DNA of 64,000 bases from Wolfiporia cocos (Eukaryota > Basidiomycota > Agaricomycetes > Polyporales > Phaeolaceae): NCBI GenBank assembly GCA_029448655.1, contig JACCLO010000004.1, positions 2,542,001-2,606,000 of the forward strand, read 5' to 3'. The notes under the pieces were generated by a model, which searched no databases, was not told the origin of the DNA, and saw nothing but the letters and a program-made list of their open reading frames with translations. Below, in pieces: positions 55,494 to 64,000 of the stretch. The translations under genes and the position numbers were made by a program. The first letter of the stretch is position 1. Each line of letters starts with the position of its first letter.

Positions 55494-58400
55494 TCACTCC
55501 GGGTTCAGCGGAGGCATCGCCCCGCGCCTGCCTTTGACGGGCCACACCTCTTCCATGGTCGTGGCGTCCCATAGTCTCCCGCCACGGGCGACATAGCGGA
55601 TGTTGCGCGTTCCGCTAATGTCGCCCTCCAACAGGTCTACTCCAGGTGGGTATACAACAAAGTCTGCAAGCTTGCCGGGCGTGAGTGAGCCCAGCGAAGA
55701 ATCGATGCCAAGCGTGATCGCAGCATCCAGCGTCGCAGCACGGATGACCTGTGTGCATGTCACGTTGCACCAGAGGTGAGTGCACGCGAGAGGTAAAGAA
55801 AGGGCACACGCACCTCGTAGTTCGTCAGCCCGCCTTGCTTCGTGAAGAACATCTCCGCATGGTAGTTCAGACCGAGCGGAGGCTCTCCATGCGCGCCGAT
55901 ATGGGCACGGAGGCCTTTCTGCACCATCTTGGCGGTCGAGATAGATGTGTTGAACAGGGCATACGCTGGGGGTGTCCATGAGTATCGCACGGCGGACATC
56001 TGTTGAAATTATGCCCACATGTCTTCGGCCGTGCCGTGGACTCGGACAGCCCCTCCAGGATATCATGTCGCGTGAAGCGTCTCAGCCTGTAGATTCCTTA
56101 TCAGCGATCTGACATAAGGACGGGTTCGTATGACAGACTTTGGGTCGTTAGGGATGTCTTCTGAGGCCCAGATGTACTGTTCCCCCATGACACCGCCGTA
56201 GTTGACAATATGCGTGGGAGTAGACCCGGTGCCACTCATTGCGTACAAGGTAAGCACATCGTCGTACAGGACCGGAACCGGAAGAGGGTGCTCGATGGTG
56301 GTCATGCCTATAAGTAGAGGTAAGTCACATTTACATACAAAACAACTTGTGGCACAGACCGTCGATGATGTAGGTGAGATCCCAGTCATAGTTCATTCCC
56401 TATGTGGATATTAATGCCAGTAACGACCTATGACGTGCGCACTGCTTACACCCTCAGGCACGCATAACATGTTCCGCTCACGAGCAGCAGTCAACAGTCT
56501 CTGACGTGATGCTCTGTTACCGAAAATCAGCATTACTGTATATGTATCGCCAATAACCCGCTTACCGAGAGGGCAAATTATAGTTCTTATACGAGAAGCT
56601 AGCGGGACCGCCTTCAACTTGTATTCTAATCAACGCTGAGCGGGCCTCCTGCATATCGACAATTTCCTGGTGTAGTGAGGGCTCAGCTGCGCCATAGATG
56701 ACGCCCCCAACTTGGAAGATACGCGGACCAACGAGTTGACCGCGCTCGAGTCTAAATCGCTCGGCGAAGCCAAGGACATTGTCTGCGCTTGGGCTGAAAG
56801 CAATAAATGAATGTTCCGCAGCCCATTCTTGTCCGAAAATTCACTGCCACGTACTTGTGCAAGGTGGTCACCCCATACGCGAGGAATGTTTCCATCTCCC
56901 AAGACCTTGCTGGGTAGAGCGTGTCGAACCCGTTCCAGTGAGCATGAACGTCGATGAATCCAGGCACCACGAAGCCTGGTAGCGCACGATCAATCAAGGA
57001 TCATACACAATGCTGATCGGAAACATACCCCCTTGAGCGTTAAAAACAGTAGCACTCTCAGGTATAACAGCATCGTGAACTCCCACAATTGCATCGATCT
57101 CTCCTCCCCGTACGATCAAGAGCGCGTCCTCCAAAACGTCAGAACGGAGGTCCCCCGTCTCCATTGTCAGCAAAGTCGCGTTGGCGATGACGAAGAAATC
57201 CGCGTTCATTGCTGCATCATGATCTGCACCTGCCGCGAGGGCACTTGTGGCGGCCTCGTTCTTGAGTCTTCTGATGTCCGTGGGGTATTCCGCTACAATC
57301 TCTTGGAAGTTAGGAAGGTACTGGGTGCAAGAGACCCCGAAGGTCTGATCGTCATGTTCAATCTCATTGGTGCAGGCATCCAGCTTGGAAATGTCAACCC
57401 AATGGAGGAACGGGCCTATAGTAGCAATATTCAGCGAATACCCAGCATATGCTGCGAGCGTAGCACAGACCAAGGAACCAGAAAAGCTTCGTGCCATCCC
57501 TGCTCCAGACGATGTCATGACCGCCGTCAAGGCTCAAACGCGCTAGACCCCTCGTAGCATTACCCGGCTTGCTCCAAACAGGCTCATCTGCGGCAACGCT
57601 GGGCACGAAGTAGACTTGGTAGAAGTCAGTAAATGCCACGGAGCCCGCCTTTACAGTCTCAGAGACCTCAGGCACTGTGGCCAATTCGGTAGACATCCGC
57701 CCAGACGCGATGGTATAGTGTGTGTAATCGCCCATCTCGTTTGGTCCCGCTTCGAGGTCTATGACAAAGGCGCGCCGAGGCGACTGGACAAGCAACTTCG
57801 TGGCGCGTTCCACAAAGCGGATCTTCGTGTTGAGCAGCGCGTCCGTGTCGATCTCACTCTGCACGAAGTGCAAGTTCGTCACGGTAATCTTCTCGCTGCT
57901 ATCCTGCTCGGGAGCAGGCAGGATGATGCGGCCGAGGTACAGTCCCTCTCCAGCACCAGCCACGACGTCGCCCGTCAAGTAATCCCCGCCCGTCTTGACA
58001 AACGCGATCTGCCTCGACTCGCCGAGACACTCGCACAGTATCGGCGAGTAGTACCGTCCGAGCGGCAGGCCCGTCAGCTCGTACGCCCTGCCAGACGTGA
58101 GGTTGGCGATCTCGATCGTCGAGAGGTTCACATCGGACCAGCGAGCGTGGATGACCAGCTCCTCTGCATTGGTAACGAACGCGGGAGAGTAGTACGGCGC
58201 GTCCGGGTGCAGCGCCGGTACTCTCTGCGCGCGCCGCGCGTCCTCGCCGACATGCTGCACGTACGTCGCGCCCGCGCCCTGGAACACGACGCGCTCGCCG
58301 CGCGTGTCGGCGCGCAGCTCGGTGAACGCGCGTACCCGTTGCGTCGCTGCCGTCTCGAGTGCCGAGATGTCTACGTGTGCTCGCACCGTCGCCGCCATCC

Positions 58401-60030
58401 GCTTCTCGACGTGTGCGGCGAAGCGTATGGGTGCAGGCTCGCCGCCTGCGACCTTCTCTCCGCGGGCATTCGTAGCGAGCGGGACGTAATAAATCTGTCC
58501 GGCAGCCCAGATGATGATTGCATCGTCATCTGGAGTGAACGCGAAGGAGGGGTATGTCCCCATCGGTGCAGATATGACTCCAAGATCATACGTGAGACCA
58601 TGCCAGACATGGTGCAATGTTCCTGACTCAATATCCCTGTGGAGGTCCCTCAGTTAGCAGGGAACGTATGAAATACATCGCACTTACAAGAGGACTAGAG
58701 CTTCCTTGTCGCGAACGCGGCGGACAAAGGCGAGCGTACGGCCATCTCTGGATAGTTCTGGCCTTGTTGCACCTCCAGGGAAGACATCGACAAGCGTAGT
58801 GGTGCGCTTGGACGTCAAATTGGTGGAGAAGATGGCATAGACACCAGAATGCACGTCTGAGACGAGGGTCAGAAAGCATTGGGTCTCAGACTATGACACC
58901 TCGCACCCTTGCTGTAAGTGAAGGCGCCGTTGGTATCCCTCACGTTCTTTGAGTAGATGAGGGTGTCGTTCCCTCTCCACACGAACTGCTCCGGCCCGAT
59001 CTGTTGGTCGCCATAGCGTTCGGGGCCCCATCCCTGTGGCAGAGTGCGGCCGACGAGGCGCTTGCCGCTCCCCGCCACAATCTGAGTATCTATAGCTTCC
59101 GGGCTGGGAACTTCGTACTCCCAGCCTTCGCCTGCGCCCAAGCTGCGCGAGGAAGTGTACCATTTCGTCGCGACGACAGTGGTGCCAGAGGGATGGAAAC
59201 GCCCATCGGAGACCCATCGATACGTCTCGTTTGTGATGCGTTGGGCTATGTAGGGGATACATTGGAAGTCGAGTACTCTATATGCTGAGATACATACCAC
59301 TAAGACGACCCTCCAGGAGGAGCCGCCGCCTCTTCCTCTCGGAGGTCTCTTTGATCCCATTGGCGAGGAGATCTTCCTCTATGTCCTTCTCTCTGAGAGC
59401 TTCCAGCAATTCATCATTGGCCTTAGGAGAGCGCACATCCATGTTCTCACACCCGGTCCAATTTATGATCCAGATATTCTCAATACCAAGTTCTGCATCA
59501 CTTCTGAAGACCAGACGGTCGCCCTCGGGCGAGAAGTGAGGGTTGGAGTCATAGGGGACACCAAGAAGAATTGGGTGCGCACGCGAGACAGCCTCTGCCG
59601 AGAGACTAGCGCGCTCGTACGCGCTCGCGGGAAGGCAGTACAGATCCCCAAGCATGTCGAAGACGATTTCACCTGTCTTGGGATGCACATCCAGCCTGAG
59701 CCAAGTTCCCTCTGTTACATCATACTCCAGGAGACGTGGGAAGGGGTAATCGGTGGAGATGTCCCAAGGAGTCTGCTCGCGGATGGGCCAGATGTCGTCT
59801 TTCCATTCACTGCTGGGATCGGTAGAGACCGCAGAGAAGGTGTGCTGAACATTGACGTCCGTGCCAGTAGACCAAGTCGTTAAGTCGGTGAAGATGGTAG
59901 CCGCTGCGGCCGTCATCACAAGGAGTATCACGAACCGAAACGCGCGGGGTTTTGCATACCGAGCATAGGCAACCCTACCTGCGAGAGGCAGGGCTCCATT
60001 GGTGGGAGCAGTCAAGCTGCCCTTGTCCAT
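55494..60030 (-). CDS. Membrane-anchored beta-propeller/amidohydrolase protein
   Basis: Very long (about 1,300 residues) predicted hydrolase. The start MDKGSLTAPTNGALPLAGRV is followed by one membrane helix, FRFVILLVMTAAAATIF, so the rest is probably outside the cytosol. A TolB/WD40-like propeller comes next, with repeats such as HPKTGEIVFDMLGDLYCLPA, NPHFSPEGDRLVFRSDAELG and LSRDGRTLAFVRRVRDKEAL. From about 57390 an amidohydrolase domain follows: GFVVPGFIDVHAHWNGFDTL holds the HXH metal site, then AYGVTTLHKPSADNV, a further His in RAHIGAHGEPPLGLN, and the closing GSLTPGKLADFVVYPPG. The stop is at 55494. About nine introns. The architecture is known from amidohydrolases in bacteria and fungi; the substrate is unknown. 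Confidence 0.85.
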
Positions 60031-62251
60031 TTCGCGTCAACCGCGCGTCCTCCTGGTAGGCCCTCCACGTGAACGGCAAGTTCAATCTCAAGCCAGGACG
60101 GTAAACACTCACTCTATTACTTAGTACACCGTCTCGAGTCCTTGCAGGGCTTTGTAGTACAGGTACAAAGTCAAGTTCGGCTCAATATCCCAGCACTACC
60201 TCCTGCGAGCTGCCTGAGAGCCGGTCCTGCTGGTGGTGGGAGGAAACGTGATCATGCTTGCGGATCGCGACTGCCACCGCCCATAGGCGCCCATATGCTG
60301 ATAGCCGGCGCTTGCTTCCGACATGGTAGATCTATAATATCTTGGAGATGTTCATCACCGTCCGCGTCATCAATCGTCTGCCTCTGGTTAGGCTCTTGCA
60401 TTGGCTAAGCTATGTCTAAGCTCACTCGCGGACTGGGATTAGCTTGACGTTCTTACTGGCATGGATGCCTGCGAGCGGGCTTGGTGACTACTATCAGTCG
60501 GTCCGCCTACCTTCAGGTCAGGTGTCGACGTTGGGCTTAGTCGTTGCATCCTGCAACGCTGCAGAGGGACCACCGCACGATGACCGCCTGATTGTCACAG
60601 ACGCGAAAGAGGACAGAATGCGGCCCAATCTATGTTGAATGGAGGCTTCAAGTATGCCTCGCATCGCATATTGGCACTACGAATGTATATTGACCGTTTG
60701 ATGACCCCGTATCTACTATTGTCGTGCCTTCAAAAGTTCAAAAGACATATGTCTGAATGCTTCATGTCCGGAGTTCCCCTGCTCTCTGCTCTCTCGTTCT
60801 CCATCACATCCAACATCGAGATGGAAACCCTCGCCAATCCCAGGCCGTTTGTGCTTGAGCTCTCGAAGGTCAGCACTACATTTCCTTGCTACTCTTACTG
60901 ACGACGTCTGCCCACGACAATAGCTCGCATCAACTGCACTGAGAATGCCAGAGCGATGCATGAACCTGCCTTTCTGGTAACAATCGTGCATCAGAATCCT
61001 TCACGGCTCGAAAAGTCTACAGTGATGCGTGTAGTAGCTCGTGCCTCGCGGGTGTGCTTTGGAGATATTCAACCTGAGCTGAACAAAAGCTAAAGCAAGG
61101 CCTTCTTCAGTTTTCCTATGGACATTACGAATGAATGCGAGTCCATGTGGGTGATGACCGGATACTGAGCTATGCTGGCTGAGCTCGGTTGTCAACGTTT
61201 CAGCACCTGGCTCAATTCAGGTATGGCTAACCTCACGTTAGCGGGGCGTGATGCCTCTCATCCCTGTCTGGTTAGGATTCGAAGCATTAGCTTGGACATA
61301 ATCCCAGCATATCGGAAATAATTCTGGGCGACAATCCTCAGTACTATGACATTCCTTCGAGATATTTGCCAGCTCTCTGATATACTCCCATGGTCCTCAC
61401 GTCTTGTAGTAATAGGTAGACATAGGTATCGTTTGACCAGGACAGGTGTATTATCGGAAGCGGACACCCGGCACAGGACATCATCCACTGCTATGTAGCC
61501 ATCAGTTGACTGTGCCCGTACGTACCCTACTAGCTCTCCTAGACGTTTCTGTTCCTTAACTTGCAGATATCTTTTCGCAGGCGTCCACGAGGACATCAAT
61601 CAGATGCAGATGGACATGCGTCCCGCCGCCGCACGAGGTCATTTTATATGGACGATTGAGCGAGAACTGCGAGACAACAGCGCACGCGCACAGCGAGGAA
61701 CATCAATACAGGTATACCAAAGATCCATGTCTGTCGCTGCTTCGTTGGCGATGGTGACTGGGACCTGTGTGAGCCGGCCGCGGGGAATCCGGCACTGCGT
61801 CATCAATGTACCCTCGCGAAAAAAGGTTAACTCTATCACTTGGAAACGTCGTCGAAGTAGCCAGCTGATCTAGATCAGTTGTGGTGAGTGGATGAGTGGC
61901 GAGCCCTGCGCCATGGCTGTGGTGTGCCTGTCGGAGTAGGAGGCTTGAAGCCGTCAGCGTGTTTATGCTGGTGCATGGTCTTCAACCCGCCCGCAAACCC
62001 TCCGCCACGAACGCTGAGATGCACACAACCTCGAAAGTTGATATCACCGAGAGAGCAGGGCCCGGTCGGTAAGAGGGACTTACGTAAAACATGCCGATTT
62101 GCCGACCCCACCGCAATCACCCCGGTCAACGTCGACGCCCACGGCGCAAAACGCAGGTGAGGACTCTCATCTACTGGAGATACACACTGGACCTACAGCA
62201 GCCTCAAGTGGCCGGAATCCGATCACTTCTGCAGTCCAGGCCCGCGAAAAA
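60031..62251. other. Long intergenic stretch, nothing recognised
   Basis: About 2.2 kb upstream of the amidohydrolase gene. Open frames reach about 113 codons but lack motifs. A short string METLANPRPFVLELSK at 60821 followed by GTCAGC looks like a first exon, yet no second exon could be built. No repeat or RNA gene seen. Confidence 0.4.
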
Positions 62252-63310
62252 ATGACAGATCAATCGGACACCATGATGCCGCCGCCAGCGAGCCCCACCA
62301 CTCTGGAAGATTCCCAGGCCCTTGGCACAGATCACCAGACAAATGCACGTATCGTCCACATCCAGTGCTGCGTTTGCATTGCCCGTTAATCACCGTGCCG
62401 CTACAGCAGGACGAGGAGGGCACCCCAACCGAGACGCAGCCCGCGAGCCCGCGCCCCGTCTACCGCTACAGATCATCAGGGCTACAGTATTATGGATTTT
62501 GCTACGAGCGGCAGTGGCTCGTCGAATACGGAAAAGCAGAAAACGACTCCTTTTTGCATGCAGGCGACGGGTATCGCGAGCACGATTTCCTGGGGCTAGG
62601 TCTGGCCAAGCTGTGCCGGAAAGCGGGGATGCGGCTGCACCTCGAATACGCCTGGGACGTCGATGGGAATCCGATCGACGTTATCCTCATGGGCGATAAC
62701 ACGTCGAGAAACTGGCCGCCGTTCAGGGCGGTCGAGTCCATCAGGGCGCTGACCGAGACCATCGGCGGTCGTCCAGATTGGTGGCGTGCGCGGACGAATG
62801 TGTCGCACGCTGGCCCGCAGCGATCCGTGAGTCAAGCAGAACGGCCGCCCAGCCGACCTAGCGTAAGGCCGGCTGTTCTCTGCTGTCATGCTGGACTGCT
62901 CACCTGTTGCTCCGCAGTCCGCCGCGCAGGTGAGGAGGCAGAGATCCGGCAAGGAAAGCGCCGGCAGCAGAGCCCTCAGCTCGTCGCGGACGCTGCACTA
63001 CTACGGCTACAACGTCGAGATGCAGTGGCTCGTGAATTACGGTGGAGCAGACAACCATCCGTATATTCACACGAGCGAGGGGTGCGACGCGTTCGACTAC
63101 TCCGCCATAGCCCTTGCCAAGCTCAGCTCGCGGGCGAAGCTGCGGCTCCAGCTAAACAGCGCACGGGACAAGGCGGGCAACCCCGTCGACGTCCTCACGA
63201 TTGGTGATAACACACAGCGCAAGCCGCCGTTCCTCACCGCAGCCGAAAGTATTAGGGCGCTTTCCGAGATCGTGGGCTCCTCGCCGGACTGGTGGCAGGC
63301 TCGGCAGTGA
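62252..63310 (+). CDS. Unrecognised protein with two tandem ~100-residue domains
   Basis: Two homologous domains are joined by an intron at 62827-62917 (GTGAGT to CCGCAG). Domain 1 runs from GLQYYGFCYERQWLVEYGKA to IGGRPDWWRAR; domain 2 from LHYYGYNVEMQWLVNYGGAD to VGSSPDWWQAR, with TGA just after at 63308-63310. They agree at about half of the positions, with fixed blocks YYG, QWLV.YG, LAKL, GNP.DV, GDNT, PPF, ESIRAL and PDWW. The conserved charged and aromatic residues suggest a folded domain, but I do not recognise the family. No signal peptide or membrane helix is seen. The start is uncertain: 62252 opens MTDQSDTMMPPPASPTTLED, but its junction to the domain-1 frame could not be resolved; the frame is open from 62161. 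Confidence 0.6.
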
Positions 63311-64000
63311 GTACCGCTGTCTCATGGCTTCTGGTGGTAACATTTCCTTTTTGTCATAGTACTATAAAAATATCCAGTTAGGCTATTCCCCGACAGCCAA
63401 CGATTGACGAGTTAATGTATGACTAACCAGCTCAACCTCATCTTAATGGCGAAGTAATATATCCCTTTTATTACTGACGAGTGCTCCACGACGCGTACCG
63501 CCCACAAAGCGAGAGACAGACATCTTCATCCAATCGTAACGAAGGAAACGGTTTGTTAACTGGCTGCCGCGACCCAGGCTCGATATCGTATGTACCGCGG
63601 CCTTCCGCCGCATCCAGCTTGGTGCTATTTACGCCATCTAGTAATGGGACATCTTGCTGTGCTGGTATGGAGCGATAGACGGCGCCGAGCTCGACTTCCG
63701 TGCAATGGTGGTAGCTCAGACTTCAACTCAAGAAACAGCTGCGCAGATCGACGCTCGAAACATGGACCAGCGGCGTAGTATTCGTGAGCCCGAACTCTCA
63801 AAGCGAACGTTCATCACTCGCGATAGAGAAACGAATACTGCGCTATGGCGTCGGACGACGTTGACTTCGGTTCGTACATTGACATCACCGACGTTTAGCG
63901 TTATGTATACACATACAGCGCGTCTGCGCGCGCATTTCTGTCTTCACGTTTGTTCCTTCATCCCAACGCTTACTTTCCGAAAATAGTGCCGAAGGTTGTG
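63311..64000. other. Right-edge stretch, nothing recognised
   Basis: About 690 bp after the two-domain gene. A 110-codon open frame at 63654-63986 has no recognisable motif. It may be the 3' UTR or the promoter of a gene beyond the window. Confidence 0.4.

Noticed and set aside
57616..58626. 336-codon plus-strand open frame opposite the amidohydrolase gene
   Set aside because: Antisense shadow; the minus strand has clear propeller sequence and intron borders over the same bases.
1..64000. CRISPR arrays, bacterial operons, rRNA and tRNA genes
   Set aside because: Looked for spaced direct repeats, Shine-Dalgarno-led gene runs and conserved RNA boxes; none found, and the intron-rich genes are fungal.

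Overview
The window is nuclear DNA of a filamentous basidiomycete, most likely an agaricomycete of the polypore type. The genes are split by many introns of about 45-75 nt with GT-AG borders and CTRAY-like branch sites. The gene set includes a GT4 trehalose phosphorylase, a small secreted cysteine-rich protein of the kind common in mushroom-forming fungi, Rsp5, Cdc25 and a linker histone. There are no bacterial-type operons, no CRISPR array, and no rRNA or tRNA gene that I could recognise. Exon joins given here were worked out by eye from reading frame and family motifs; none was checked by transcript data.

Positions 1-10000 are mobile-element territory. A Ty3/gypsy chromovirus-type LTR retrotransposon runs off the left edge and ends with a 708-bp 3' LTR at 7015. 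Its order is Gag with zinc knuckle, protease, dUTPase, reverse transcriptase, RNase H, integrase and chromodomain. A second, overlapping reading frame near the 3' end carries two zinc knuckles. Gag, Pol and this extra frame sit in three frames, each shifted by -1 from the previous one. One in-frame TGA separates dUTPase from reverse transcriptase. Downstream lie a short tandem repeat, a possible decayed LTR, and two neighbouring non-autonomous DNA elements with inverted termini of about 56 bp and 9-bp target duplications (Mutator-like).

Positions 10559-21914 hold five genes, all on the minus strand: an AGC-type protein kinase, a DHA1-type MFS transporter, the HECT ubiquitin ligase Rsp5, an isoamyl-acetate-esterase-like GDSL hydrolase, and a DJ-1/PfpI-family protein broken by a one-base frameshift. 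Positions 23451-31671 hold three plus-strand genes: a monocarboxylate-type MFS transporter with an unusually long intron, the mitotic phosphatase Cdc25, and a small conserved protein of unknown function.

Positions 32609-55322 alternate in strand: small secreted protein (-), tRNA-splicing endonuclease subunit Sen34 (+), EI24-like membrane protein (-), trehalose phosphorylase (+), mRNA cap methyltransferase (+), a long PLP-dependent aromatic amino acid decarboxylase with a large C-terminal extension (-), a TFIIB/Brf1-like factor (+), linker histone H1 (-), and a gene that appears to join Mzm1 (complex III assembly) to a mitochondrial GGQ release-factor domain (+). The right end has a very long membrane-anchored beta-propeller/amidohydrolase protein (-) and an unrecognised protein built from two tandem domains of about 100 residues (+).

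These are mostly housekeeping genes without a shared pathway. The most unusual items are the retrotransposon's coding layout, the paired inverted-terminus elements, the Mzm1-release factor fusion, the long decarboxylase, and the two-repeat protein at 62-63 kb.
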